A program made the position numbers and the translations under genes. From Cyanobacteria bacterium SZAS-4 (GTDB lineage Bacteria > Cyanobacteriota > Vampirovibrionia > Obscuribacterales > Obscuribacteraceae), in the NCBI GenBank assembly GCA_018266255.1, contig JAFEAT010000005.1, positions 110,575 through 174,574 of the forward strand: a stretch of DNA of 64,000 bases, in the 5' to 3' direction. This document shows positions 43,355-52,280 of this stretch, piece by piece. A model generated the notes under the pieces. The model was given only the letters and a program-made list of their open reading frames with translations, made no database searches and was not told where the DNA came from. Each line of letters begins with the position of its first letter. The first letter of the stretch is position 1.

Positions 43355-43528
43355 TCACTTCTTTTTATTGAGCAACCCTTTGAGGCACCACCAGAGAGCG
43401 ATTAGGCTGGCTGGAAGCACGAACAATCGCACCTGAATCGGCATTTTGGGATACACGATCGCGAGTAGCAGGAGAAGCGAGGACCCCAAAATGAACTTCG
43501 TCACCGTTAATCGGCTTTGCTTAGCCAT
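43355..43528 (-). CDS. 57-residue membrane protein coupled to the YHYH gene
   Basis: A short minus-strand gene starts at an ATG that shares one base with the stop of the YHYH gene (TGATG). It encodes a basic N-terminus (M-A-K-Q-S-R-L-T), a first membrane helix (I-L-G-S-S-L-L-L-L-L-A-I-V), a short loop (P-K-M-P-I-Q), a second helix (L-F-V-L-P-A-S-L-I-A-L-W-W) and a basic end (L-N-K-K-K). The coding quality, two well-formed helices with positively charged ends and the stop-start overlap make it convincing despite its size. It resembles no family that I recognise. Confidence 0.7.
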   Translation of the reverse strand: MAKQSRLTVTKFILGSSLLLLLAIVYPKMPIQVRLFVLPASLIALWWCLKGLLNKKK

Positions 43529-44916
43529 CAGTTAGATTCCGGCGGCTGACCAGGGAATCGGCCTCCCGGTGGACCACCGCCCGGCAAACCGCCTGGTGGT
43601 CCCCCCTCTGGTGGACCGCCGCCTGGCGGGAATCCGTTTTGCTGTCCACCACCTCTGGGTCCTCCGCCTGGTGGAAATGCGCGTGGAGGTAATCCGTCTT
43701 GCTGTCCGCCGCCACCTCCCCTCGGACCGCCGCCCGGAGGGTATCCGCCCTGTTGTGCGCCACCTCGAGGACCGTCGCCGGGTGGAAATCCACCCTGTTG
43801 TCCTGCGCCCCTAGGGCCTCCACCCGGAGGGAATCCGCCCTGTTGTCCTGCACCTCCAGGGCCACCACCCGGAGGAAATCCGCCTTGTGGTCCGCCACCT
43901 TCGGGGCCACGGCCCGGCGGAAATCCACCTTGCGGTCCGCCACCTTCGGGGCCACGGCCGGGCGGAAATCCACCTTGCCGTCCGCCACCACGGCCGGTGT
44001 GACCATGTCTCAGAAAACTTTCGTCCGGCGTTCCTTTCCACTGGCGTGGAATGTAGGGAAAAGTGTCAGTGACTATGTAGTGATAAATGCCCTTCGGATA
44101 TTCCGTCGTGACGCCGAATCGTCCATTGCACTGATCCAAATCACCGGCGTTGGCAACGTATTCATAGTCTTGAACGAACGAACCGTCGTAGCGTCCACCG
44201 GGTCCAGATGGGCGTGTTCCACCTTTCAATCGATAGCTCGAACGCAACTTCGTCATAGAAGAGCGATTGTTTTTCGCTTCCTTGTATCCAAATGGTGCGT
44301 AAATTGGAAAACCATCTGCCGCATAACCGATCAGCACCGGATGCGGTGCCTGGGCCAACTTGTTCAGCAACCCGGTCGGAAGTCCATGGTAGTGATAAGC
44401 ACCATTTGGCTGCACATGCGCATTGCTGTCATCGAGTCCCAAACTGTGCTGAAACATCGGTTCATACTGCCAGCCAGAATTTCGATCCCGATTCCAAAAC
44501 TCATTCGCACCGGGATCAAAAGGAATTCCATTCACTGCCACGCCAAAAGGTTCGAGGAAGAGCGCAGTGACAGTCGAGGCAAAGACTGGCTCTCGCAGCA
44601 TGCGAAATTGATATGACTGCTCCGAAATAGAATTGGGATTGTTTTGATTTGGAAATTGTCCCGTCGGATGATTAGGTATTCCGTTGGAGTCGATAACTCG
44701 ATAGTTTCCCTCGAAAAAGATGCGCACATTAGTTGTGAGTGCATAGGCTGGTGTCAGCGCGAAATCAAGTAGATGCCAGGGATCATCGTTGCCTGGCTGC
44801 GAGCTTTTATTCACCGCACTGTGGTGATGCTCTTCGCCCAATTCGTGATGTGCAAACACAGGTTGCAACACACCACTCAACATAAATAACGAGACTGCAA
44901 CGTTAACAAAGCGCAC
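43528..44916 (-). CDS. Exported YHYH-domain protein with Gly/Pro-rich repeats
   Basis: This 462-residue protein has the start GTG 44916, which follows AAGAGG and gives a signal peptide (R-F-V-N-V-A-V-S-L-F-M-L then Q-P-V-F-A). An ATG at 44985 would add 23 residues with no ribosome site. The YHYH domain includes G-A-Y-H-Y-H-G-L-P (about 180), G-Y-A-A-D-G-F-P-I-Y-A-P, and G-I-Y-H-Y-I-V-T (about 280). The C-terminal 155 residues repeat G-G-F-P-P-G-x-G-P-x-G-x-G. YHYH proteins are exported and of uncertain function, with some data linking them to metal or copper handling. A 57-residue membrane protein is coupled to its stop. Confidence 0.78.
   Translation of the reverse strand: MRFVNVAVSLFMLSGVLQPVFAHHELGEEHHHSAVNKSSQPGNDDPWHLLDFALTPAYALTTNVRIFFEGNYRVIDSNGIPNHPTGQFPNQNNPNSISEQSYQFRMLREPVFASTVTALFLEPFGVAVNGIPFDPGANEFWNRDRNSGWQYEPMFQHSLGLDDSNAHVQPNGAYHYHGLPTGLLNKLAQAPHPVLIGYAADGFPIYAPFGYKEAKNNRSSMTKLRSSYRLKGGTRPSGPGGRYDGSFVQDYEYVANAGDLDQCNGRFGVTTEYPKGIYHYIVTDTFPYIPRQWKGTPDESFLRHGHTGRGGGRQGGFPPGRGPEGGGPQGGFPPGRGPEGGGPQGGFPPGGGPGGAGQQGGFPPGGGPRGAGQQGGFPPGDGPRGGAQQGGYPPGGGPRGGGGGQQDGLPPRAFPPGGGPRGGGQQNGFPPGGGPPEGGPPGGLPGGGPPGGRFPGQPPESN
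43560..43990 (-). repeat. Tandem Gly/Pro coding repeats of the YHYH protein
   Basis: About ten units of roughly 36-48 bases encode G-G-F-P-P-G-[RG]-G-P-[ERG]-G-[GA]-G-Q-Q-like segments. Neighbouring units are nearly identical in DNA, which suggests recent duplication. The array is inside an intact reading frame and has no unique spacers, so it is not a CRISPR. Confidence 0.75.
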
Positions 44917-45060
44917 GCAACATAACCTCTTGCCTGTATTTCGCCAGTATCTCAACAATTCCAAGATGTTTCCACAAAATGCCATAAAGGGAAAGAATTA
45001 TTATCCCAGGCTGATAATGGTATATTGCTTGTCGACTGAGACTTACTTGGAGGACGCGGG

Positions 45061-46281
45061 ATGTTTGGCGGCGATATGGAAATTCCCGAACAGCTGAAGG
45101 AAATAATACGCCACTCCAGCGAAGCCGAAGTTGTTGAAATCGTTTTGATGTCGCTCAAGGAAGCAATTAAAGATCCTGATGCTTTCGCTAAGGCTGGAAA
45201 CATTCCGCCGATGTTAGCGAACGGTTTGAAAATGCTTCCGAAGACAGATGCCGCACTGCGACCGATGGCAAAATCGATGGCGCAAATGCTGATCAAACAA
45301 GTGAAATCGGGTGGTGGAACTCCAAGTTTCGATGACATGCAAGAGTCGCTAGGAGACGCCAGTTCGTGGATGTCTAATTTCATGGGTGGAGCAGTTGATT
45401 CTGATTCGGCTGCAGCAACACCAGCGATTCCTGATAACGTCACGCGACTGATCGAACAGTCGATCGAATGTAAAAAGCGTGAGGACTTTGCTCAAGCCGA
45501 AGAACTTTTGAAAGAAGCTCTCGACCTATGCCCAATCGAAGGTCCCGCCACCTGCCAGGTTCTCAACAACCTTGCAACGACTCAATTGATCTTGGACAAA
45601 TATGATGCCGCAGAAGCGAATCTCAAACAGTTTTTGAAACTAGCAGAAAAACATCTAGCACCAGACGATCACCACATTGCCAGTTCTTATTTCGGGCTCG
45701 CAATGGTGCGCGAAGCACAGAACAAAACTGCTGATGCTGACTTGCTTTACAAGAAAGCGCTATCGATAGCAGAAAAAGCTTATGTCAATGCACCGCTTGA
45801 ACTTGCACATATGCTAGAAACACTGGCGAATTTCTACGAAGGACAAAAGCTCTGGCGAAAAGCAGATCCACTTTTTCAACGCGCATTTCAGCTGCGTGAA
45901 AAAGCGCTTGGCGCCGAAGATTTGGAAGTCGCAGAACAGTATGTTCGCTATGCACTGGTCCATGAAAGTCGAGAGCATTTTGCAGAAGCAGAGATGTTCT
46001 GCTATAAATCGCTACAAATCAAATACAAGTTATTGGAAAAAGACGATCCTGATTTAGCTCGCAATCAAGCTTTGCTCGCATCTATTTATATAGGACAGCA
46101 AGAGTATGAAAAAGCTGAGCCTATCATCAAACAATCTATCGATGTACTGGTTGAGAAAAGCGACCCGGACGAACTGGTTTATCCACTCGAAATTTATGCC
46201 CGACTTCTAAATGCCACAGGACGCGAAGAAGAAGCAAAAGAAGTCACGGAAAGAGTAGCTGTGCTGAGCGCTGAAGAATAA
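45061..46281 (+). CDS. TPR protein, kinesin-light-chain type
   Basis: This 406-residue protein without a signal peptide has an N-terminal region (1-125) that is helical and unrelated to TPR. A series of 42-residue TPR units follows from about 140 to 395, with A-x-x-L-K-E-A-L-D-L-C, Q-V-L-N-N-L-A-T-T, L-A-H-M-L-E-T-L-A-N-F-Y and G-A-E-D-L-E-V-A-E-Q-Y-V-R-Y. A good GGAGG precedes the ATG. It is divergent from the YHYH gene. It lacks the W-x-x-x-G-x-F signature found in the two related TPR genes of the window, so it is a separate subtype. Confidence 0.78.
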   Translation: MFGGDMEIPEQLKEIIRHSSEAEVVEIVLMSLKEAIKDPDAFAKAGNIPPMLANGLKMLPKTDAALRPMAKSMAQMLIKQVKSGGGTPSFDDMQESLGDASSWMSNFMGGAVDSDSAAATPAIPDNVTRLIEQSIECKKREDFAQAEELLKEALDLCPIEGPATCQVLNNLATTQLILDKYDAAEANLKQFLKLAEKHLAPDDHHIASSYFGLAMVREAQNKTADADLLYKKALSIAEKAYVNAPLELAHMLETLANFYEGQKLWRKADPLFQRAFQLREKALGAEDLEVAEQYVRYALVHESREHFAEAEMFCYKSLQIKYKLLEKDDPDLARNQALLASIYIGQQEYEKAEPIIKQSIDVLVEKSDPDELVYPLEIYARLLNATGREEEAKEVTERVAVLSAEE

Positions 46282-46368
46282 ACAAAAAATATTTCGCAAC
46301 CGCGAAACTTTTTCAATTACCTCGTGTATCTGAGTTTGTAAGAAACACAAACCTCCTGGAGAAACGAG

Positions 46369-46920
46369 ATGGATTTGAAACAGTATTTGACTTGGGCGCT
46401 CGCCATGGGAATCACAAGCAGCAGCCTGGTCCTCGCACAACCAGCACAGGCTGGGCGTTTGTTTGCACGCGGAGCAAATGGCGCAGCTGGAGCATACGGA
46501 TATCAAGGTCAGTACGGCGGTCGTGCGGGTGCCAGAGCGCTGGGATATAACGCCGGTGCAGGCATTCGCGGCGGTCAGTGGGCTGGTCCAAACGGTGGCT
46601 CGGCACAAAGCGCAGGTGCGTTTGGATACAAGAGAGGAGTCGGCGCGGCGCGCGGCAGTGCGTGGCAAGCACAAGCACCGAACGGCGCAAGCGGCTCAGG
46701 CTATTCGAAAAATGTCTACAACGCACAAACCGGACAGGGCACCAGAAGCAGTTCCGAGCAGTTCCAAACCGCATCTGGCAAGAGCTACGGATACGACGGC
46801 ACGACGAACTACACAAAAGGCCAGGGCGCCACATCGACAATCGACACTCAGAACAAAGGTGACTACACCGTCGATTGGCAGAAAGGACAAAAGCCCATCG
46901 TAACCCAAGAACAACCATAG
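46369..46920 (+). CDS. Exported Gly/Ala/Tyr-rich protein
   Basis: This 183-residue protein has a signal peptide (M-D-L-K-Q-Y-L-T-W-A-L-A-M then A-Q-P-A-Q-A). The mature part is low-complexity, rich in Gly, Ala, Tyr, Gln and Ser, with Y-G-Y-Q-G-Q-Y-G-G and S-G-K-S-Y-G-Y-D-G segments, and resembles surface or matrix proteins in composition only. A strong CCTGGAG site precedes the ATG. It stands alone after the TPR gene, about 87 bases on. No family was recognised. Confidence 0.65.
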   Translation: MDLKQYLTWALAMGITSSSLVLAQPAQAGRLFARGANGAAGAYGYQGQYGGRAGARALGYNAGAGIRGGQWAGPNGGSAQSAGAFGYKRGVGAARGSAWQAQAPNGASGSGYSKNVYNAQTGQGTRSSSEQFQTASGKSYGYDGTTNYTKGQGATSTIDTQNKGDYTVDWQKGQKPIVTQEQP

Positions 46921-47023
46921 ATCGCTTGCACCGAATCTGGTGCATAGAATTTAATGCGTAAAAATTCGTGCATAGAAATTTAGTGCGCAAGTTTAATCCC
47001 AGAAGATCCACAGGTACACTACC

Positions 47024-48337
47024 GTGTTCGAAGAAACCAAGGCGCTGACAGTGCCAATCTTAGTGATCACCCTCGGGTGTGTGGCGATAGAACTGATAAT
47101 TTCGGTGAAACGAGATCTAAAGCTCTATCAACCCAAAGACACACTCTGCAATCTGTTCATTCTTCTGATCAACAGGCTCAGTCAACCACTGTTCCTGGGC
47201 TACATTTACGGATCACTTCGATTACTTGAAGGCTTGCGCCTGTTCACGATTCCGTCTAATGAGATCACCACTGTCATCGCCTTGTTTCTAACCGACTTCA
47301 TCTACTATTGGGAGCACAGATTCAGTCACAAAATGAAAGTCCTCTGGTTTTTCCACGAGGTGCACCACTCCAGTAAGCAGTTCAATCTAACAACTAGTTT
47401 CAGGCTTCACTGGTTTGGGCGACTGATAGCCCCGCTTGTCTTTGCGCCACTGATCATCGTTGGATTCAGGGCAGAGCAAGTTTTCCTCTTTTTCATCATC
47501 AATTTGTTCTATCAATTTTTCCTGCACACAAAATTAATTGGCAAATTAGGAATGCTTGAGGGCATCATAAACACACCATCGGCTCATCGCGTTCACCACG
47601 CAAGGAACCTCGTCTACATCGACAGAAATTTTGGTGGTATTTTGATGATTTGGGACAGGCTATTCGGCACCTACAAAGCAGAAGTGGTGCAGCCGAAATT
47701 TGGAATACTGGGACGCTTTGAAAGCAACAATCCAGTCACCGTGCAGTTTCACAACTTGCCCTTTTATCACGAAGTGGCCACGGCACTTAAATCTCTGCCA
47801 TTTGTTTCCGCTATTATTTCGTTGGTCGCAATTGTTGCACTGCAGCAAGCTGCTGTGGCCCAGACTGCTGTTGAAGCACAGACTTTCGCAACACAATCGA
47901 ATAACGAAACAGTAAATGATTTGCCCCTCAAAGGTGCTGTGCAATTCTCGGAAACACCAGTCGTAGCGCCAGATTTCACAGGCTCTTGGAAGGGACACGT
48001 CCTGGAGTATCATCGACATCCTAAAGTAGAAATCACAGCCCAGAATGGCAACGAAGTCAGCGGAACATACACAGGCATTCTCGGTAAGTTTCCTTTAGCC
48101 GGTGTGATCGAACCAACAGCAGGCACTGTGCAACTTTCGGTTGATTTTTCCAAATCCATATTAGCCAGATGGAAAAAACGCGAAAGTGTTATGGCGATAT
48201 TCACTGGTCAATTAAAAGACGACGTGATTAGTGGAACTGCCACCATTCCAGAGTTCGGCAGCAAGATGGTGCACTTCCAAGCCAAAAGATTGAACAAAGA
48301 TGGAGAGATGAAGACAGCATCGGCCGCAGGCCGCTGA
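47024..48337 (+). CDS. Sterol desaturase / fatty-acid hydroxylase superfamily protein with extra C-terminal domain
   Basis: This 437-residue protein begins with four or more membrane segments. The histidine boxes are H-R-F-S-H (about 104), H-E-V-H-H (about 119) and H-R-V-H-H (about 190), followed by N-F-G-G-x-L-x-x-W-D-R-L-F-G-T-Y, the family hallmark. The di-iron centre hydroxylates or desaturates a lipid, here unknown. From about 295 to 437 there is an added domain (beta-rich, with W-K-G-H-V-L-E-Y and G-T-Y-T-G-I-L-G) that is not part of the usual family and recalls a lipocalin-like sandwich. The start is GTG. Confidence 0.8.
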   Translation: MFEETKALTVPILVITLGCVAIELIISVKRDLKLYQPKDTLCNLFILLINRLSQPLFLGYIYGSLRLLEGLRLFTIPSNEITTVIALFLTDFIYYWEHRFSHKMKVLWFFHEVHHSSKQFNLTTSFRLHWFGRLIAPLVFAPLIIVGFRAEQVFLFFIINLFYQFFLHTKLIGKLGMLEGIINTPSAHRVHHARNLVYIDRNFGGILMIWDRLFGTYKAEVVQPKFGILGRFESNNPVTVQFHNLPFYHEVATALKSLPFVSAIISLVAIVALQQAAVAQTAVEAQTFATQSNNETVNDLPLKGAVQFSETPVVAPDFTGSWKGHVLEYHRHPKVEITAQNGNEVSGTYTGILGKFPLAGVIEPTAGTVQLSVDFSKSILARWKKRESVMAIFTGQLKDDVISGTATIPEFGSKMVHFQAKRLNKDGEMKTASAAGR

Positions 48338-48555
48338 GAGCTATTAAATGCAAATCATCCAAAAGGCTTGTATTCGAATTTAAGGAATATTCACAAACCA
48401 TCCTTGCAATCCAAAGATTTGCCAGCAGGTCGCCCTGGACAGACTTACGCCAGGTTGCCAACAAGAGATTCTTACTCATGCGTTAGAATGTCGATTCTGG
48501 TTTGATAGATTCTCTTGTTACAGAACTAGTCTGCATTTCAGGAAAACGCGTTTAT

Positions 48556-48936
48556 ATGCTAAAAACATTTGGCACCGCATTTAGTGCCGCTGCACTTTGC
48601 GCAACACTTTCAATCACTGCAGCTTTTGCCTCGACTGCATCGAAAGATTTCTCGGGCAACGCAGACTATTACGCCAGCTATTATCACGGCAAGAAAACTG
48701 CGTCTGGCGCACTGCACGACAAAACGAAATTGATGGCAGCACATCGCACACTTCCATTCGGAACCAAAGTGCGCATTGTCAATCGCAAAACCAAGAAAGA
48801 ATGTGTCGTCACCATCAACGATCGCGGTCCATTCACTCCTAACCGCGTCATCGACGTGTCCTACGCAGCAGCGCAGGAACTGGGCATCGTATCAGGCAGC
48901 AAGATGGTTGACTGTTACGTAGTCGAAGAAGACTAA
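48556..48936 (+). CDS. rlpA: RlpA-like protein (double-psi beta-barrel)
   Basis: This 126-residue protein has a signal peptide (M-L-K-T-F-G-T-A-F-S-A-A then A-A-F-A-S) followed by a single double-psi beta-barrel: A-D-Y-Y-A-S-Y-Y-H-G-K-K-T-A-S-G, A-A-H-R-T-L-P-F-G-T-K-V and N-D-R-G-P-F, then R-V-I-D-V-S. These match the RlpA lytic transglycosylase family, which cleaves denuded glycan strands at division sites. There is no SPOR domain, so septal targeting is unproven. ATG 48556 yields the signal peptide and is preferred to the open frame from 48502. The cysteine of a lipobox is absent, so it may be soluble. Confidence 0.85.
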   Translation: MLKTFGTAFSAAALCATLSITAAFASTASKDFSGNADYYASYYHGKKTASGALHDKTKLMAAHRTLPFGTKVRIVNRKTKKECVVTINDRGPFTPNRVIDVSYAAAQELGIVSGSKMVDCYVVEED

Positions 48937-48949
48937 CTCGAAGACTAGC

Positions 48950-49252
48950 TCACCATTCGACAGTGAGCTCATCTTCATCCTTCTTCAATTGCTCTGTTTG
49001 ACGAATCTTCGAATTCACCATCAGGTAAGCAGTTAGAGCTTTCTCTCTCAATGGCAACGCCGGGCAATGGTCCCGCATGTGGGCAAACTTGGTGCGGGCG
49101 TCAACATGCCGTCCAATCATGTAGTAGCTCATGCCAAGATACAGCTGCGCATCCCACTGCTCAGCATCGACAAGTTGCAAATGCTCGATGGCACTGGCGT
49201 AATCCTTGTTCTTATAAGCTTCCAGCCCAAGCAGGAACGAATCTTCACTCAT
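48950..49252 (-). CDS. Small TPR-like protein
   Basis: This 100-residue protein spans two TPR-like units (A-Y-K-N-K-D-Y-A-S-A-I-E-H-L and G-R-H-V-D-A-R-T-K-F). The start ATG 49252 is chosen because the frame beyond it (to a TTG at 49318) has no ribosome site. It is likely a small cytoplasmic adaptor. It lies between the convergent RlpA gene and the divergent MltG gene. Confidence 0.6.
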   Translation of the reverse strand: MSEDSFLLGLEAYKNKDYASAIEHLQLVDAEQWDAQLYLGMSYYMIGRHVDARTKFAHMRDHCPALPLREKALTAYLMVNSKIRQTEQLKKDEDELTVEW

Positions 49253-49336
49253 ATGTGTAAAAGGATCTGTTAGTAATGACAATACAGCCAGTGAAGCATA
49301 ATAAGATTTATCGATCAATGTACTAGCAAAACAAAT

Positions 49337-50731
49337 TTGAAAGTAGTCAAAGTAATCGTTGTTCTCGCGCTAATCGGCATTTTGCTTGCCGGAGGCGCCT
49401 TTGCTTGGGCGTGGAACGACCTCAACACTCCTGTTGAGCACCAAATGGTTGGCAAAACCGTGAATATCCCGATGGGCAGCACTATGGAGCAGATCGTGCA
49501 AAAGCTGCATACAGACGGAATCATTTCGAACCCAGCGACGCTGAAACTCTACATTAAATTGCAAGGCGTGGGCTCTTTGATTAAGGCCGGCGATTACTTA
49601 TTTCCTTCACCGATTTCGCCGAAGGATGTAGTGCAGAAACTTGTAGATGGTGGCGAGGCTGCAAACAAATTGACCATCATCGAAGGTTGGACGCGATGGG
49701 ATATTGCACATGCAATGGCAGCAATTCCGACTTTGAAATTAAAAAATGCGGATCAGGCCCTGGCACTGATGAACGACACGTCTTCCATCAAAGACCTGGA
49801 TCCAACTGCCACAAGCCTGGAAGGATACATGTTTCCGGACACTTACTTTGTTCAATCGACGACAACCGCTAAACAACTTCTCGAAAGTAGTGTCGAACAC
49901 TTTCATCAGGTTTGGAAAAAGGATCTCGCAGATTTAGCAAATGCGAGAAAACAATCTCCGCACGACGTTGTTACGATCGCATCGATTATTGAAACGGAAG
50001 CCAAACTCCCCAGTGAAAGACCAGTCGTAGCCTCGGTTATATACAATCGCTTGCGACAACACATTCCACTGAGCGTGGATTCGACAATTGTCTACGCATC
50101 GAAACTAGCAGGGAAATGGCACAACAACGGAATCGTTTATCTGAGCGATGTAAATCGCGACTCACCGTACAACACTCGAAAAGTAGCGGGGCTGCCACCG
50201 GGACCAGTTAGCAATCCTGGACTATCTTCGCTGAAAGCGGTGCTGCAACCGGCGAACACAGGATTTATATATTACGTGCGTGAGCCATCACGCGATGACG
50301 GCGCGCACAATTTTTATGTCGATGCAGCAGGTTTTGAAGTCGGCGTACAAGCACTGCGCAACTGGGAAAAATTGCACCGCGGCACCGCAAACAAACCAGC
50401 GACTGCAGCGCAGCCGGCTGTGTCAACAGCGAAGTCTGCAACGGCGACGCCGAAGCCTGCAACAGCTCCAGCCAAGCCATCAACAACGAAAACCGTAGCG
50501 CCAGTCTCGCTTAAGACACTACGGTCTATTCCAGGTTCAGGAACAAAACAAACAGCAGCTCCTGCGCCAACAACTTCCAAACACACGCCACCGCCAGCAA
50601 AATCGAACCAGACACATTCAGCAAAGCAATCAATCAAGTCCAAACCTGCAGCAAAAGCCAAGGCGAAACCAGCACCACAAGCCAAACAAAAATCAGCCAA
50701 GCTGAAGAAGTCTGCGCGTCGCCATCGTTAG
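49337..50731 (+). CDS. mltG: Endolytic murein transglycosylase MltG with a long basic tail
   Basis: This 464-residue protein has an N-terminal membrane anchor (V-V-L-A-L-I-G-I-L-L-A-G-G-A), a LysM-like region, then the YceG domain: I-I-E-G-W-T, E-G-Y-M-F-P-D-T-Y, A-S-I-I-E-T-E-A with the catalytic Glu (about 217), S-V-D-S-T-I-V-Y, Y-N-T-R and L-P-P-G-P-V-S-N-P-G. It cuts nascent glycan strands and so sets their length. The ordinary family ends near residue 350. Here a further 110 residues are Ala/Lys/Thr/Pro-rich and strongly basic, possibly binding peptidoglycan or teichoic-like polymers. The start is TTG. Confidence 0.88.
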   Translation: MKVVKVIVVLALIGILLAGGAFAWAWNDLNTPVEHQMVGKTVNIPMGSTMEQIVQKLHTDGIISNPATLKLYIKLQGVGSLIKAGDYLFPSPISPKDVVQKLVDGGEAANKLTIIEGWTRWDIAHAMAAIPTLKLKNADQALALMNDTSSIKDLDPTATSLEGYMFPDTYFVQSTTTAKQLLESSVEHFHQVWKKDLADLANARKQSPHDVVTIASIIETEAKLPSERPVVASVIYNRLRQHIPLSVDSTIVYASKLAGKWHNNGIVYLSDVNRDSPYNTRKVAGLPPGPVSNPGLSSLKAVLQPANTGFIYYVREPSRDDGAHNFYVDAAGFEVGVQALRNWEKLHRGTANKPATAAQPAVSTAKSATATPKPATAPAKPSTTKTVAPVSLKTLRSIPGSGTKQTAAPAPTTSKHTPPPAKSNQTHSAKQSIKSKPAAKAKAKPAPQAKQKSAKLKKSARRHR

Positions 50732-50887
50732 TAGAAAATTTCTACACTGGTACCGAATATAGTGCACACATATGCCGTTGGGCGACTTGCAATATCTGCG
50801 CTATTTGGTATTGTGGAATCAATTTATGAAATAATAGGAAGTCTGTAAGACATTGATGTTTCATGCAATTTCCATGAGATCACCACG

Positions 50888-52279
50888 ATGATTGAATCTC
50901 TGCAAGAACAAGAGCGCGAGCAACTGGTTCAGTTTCTGAAGGAACGATCCATTCTGCGGCTTTTAGACGACAGAATCATCCATGGGCTGAGTCTGAGCCT
51001 GGTTGAGAAACACTGCGGACCTGGACACATCGTTTTCAAAGAAGGCGATAACGGCGACGGACTCTACATTATCAAGAAGGGTTCAGTCGAAGTAAAAAGA
51101 AACGCCGATGCCAAGCCCATTGCTTATTTAACCGCCGGCGAATGTTTTGGCGAAATGTCTCTTTTAAACAACCAGCCCCGCACAGCGACAATCCGCGTGC
51201 CAGAAGAGGCAGTCATTTTGAAGCTTTCGAAAAAGGCTTCGCTTGATTTAAAGACCAAATTCCCTCTACTAGGCGAAGAGCTAGAGAGAATTGCGGAGAA
51301 ACGAGACGGAAAGATCGCCTTCAAAGCGCCCGGACTCGAGGGAAACACCGCATTTTTCGACCTGCCAACAGTGATCCAGGCGGTGGCATCGTCACGGCAA
51401 TCAGGTAAGTTGAACATATTTCCAACTCATGCCAACCCGGGCGCGAAGCTTATCTTTGACCGGGGCAACCTGATTTCGACAAACTTCAAGCACCTGACTG
51501 GCGATTACGCGGTTTTTGAATTGTTAGGTGTGCAGGACCCTGCTGATTTCGCTTTTGAGAGAGCGGCCGATGCCGACGGCAGACCGACTGAATCCACACT
51601 GGAACGCCCAATCGAACGCTTGTTAGTCGAGGGTGCGAGACGCTCAGACGAGCTGCCCAAACTGCTGGAAAAGGTTGGTGGCATGGACGCAACCTTCACC
51701 ACTCCACCGCACATTCCGAAGTGGAAAGAACTGCCCGAACCTATTCAGGTACTGGCTCCCAAAATTTGGAAATTGATCGAACTCGATCTATCAGTTGAAG
51801 AGATTCTGCCGCTTGTCCCCGTAGACAGCTATTCCATCATTCAAACACTGGCGGAGATGATCAATCTGGAGTTGATCAAGCCTGTTATGCCTGAATCTCA
51901 AACCCTTTCAGACGAACCAGAGGAAGTCGCTCACCGCCGTGGCGACACAGCAGAAATCGACTTGAGACGAATACTCAAACAATCGACAAAACTCGCTCGT
52001 ACGCTCTACGCACTGAATATGGTGGCAGCCAATTTATCCAACATCGTTGACACGGTAACTGTGCAATCCTGCCTGGACGAGGCGTTGCGAGACACGACAA
52101 AAAAATACCCGCAACTGTCTTGCCTGAAGGTTCATACGGGTGGAAAAACGTTAGACGTGCGAGGAGCATCGTCAGATCTTTCCAGTCGCGTTAATTCAGC
52201 TGACGCTTTGATGATGCTAACCAATCGCTTTTTGCAGCTGATGGGCGAAAAGCAGGCACCGCAAAAACCAGTCAGCTAG
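50888..52279 (+). CDS. Cyclic-nucleotide-binding plus DUF4388 regulatory protein
   Basis: This 463-residue protein has a cNMP-binding domain (about 28-140: G-H-I-V-F-K-E-G-D, G-L-Y-I-I-K-K-G-S-V, G-E-C-F-G-E-M-S-L-L, P-R-T-A-T-I). A DUF4388/PATAN-like domain (about 153-280) follows, with F-F-D-L-P-T-V-I-Q and S-G-K-L-N-I, then a C-terminal region without a recognised family. The phosphate-binding R-T-A of the cNMP domain is present. DUF4388 domains are common in predatory and gliding bacteria and in cyanobacterial signalling. There is no DNA-binding HTH, so it probably acts by protein contact. Confidence 0.8.
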   Translation: MIESLQEQEREQLVQFLKERSILRLLDDRIIHGLSLSLVEKHCGPGHIVFKEGDNGDGLYIIKKGSVEVKRNADAKPIAYLTAGECFGEMSLLNNQPRTATIRVPEEAVILKLSKKASLDLKTKFPLLGEELERIAEKRDGKIAFKAPGLEGNTAFFDLPTVIQAVASSRQSGKLNIFPTHANPGAKLIFDRGNLISTNFKHLTGDYAVFELLGVQDPADFAFERAADADGRPTESTLERPIERLLVEGARRSDELPKLLEKVGGMDATFTTPPHIPKWKELPEPIQVLAPKIWKLIELDLSVEEILPLVPVDSYSIIQTLAEMINLELIKPVMPESQTLSDEPEEVAHRRGDTAEIDLRRILKQSTKLARTLYALNMVAANLSNIVDTVTVQSCLDEALRDTTKKYPQLSCLKVHTGGKTLDVRGASSDLSSRVNSADALMMLTNRFLQLMGEKQAPQKPVS

Positions 52280-52280
52280 G

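Noticed and set aside
43560..43990. Regular repeats that look like a CRISPR array
   Set aside because: Units are contiguous, lie in an intact reading frame and encode Gly/Pro repeats; there are no unique spacers or cas genes.
43699..44616. 305-codon plus-strand frame over the YHYH gene
   Set aside because: It is antisense to a gene with signal peptide and YHYH motifs and is very Arg/Ser-rich, as expected of a shadow frame.
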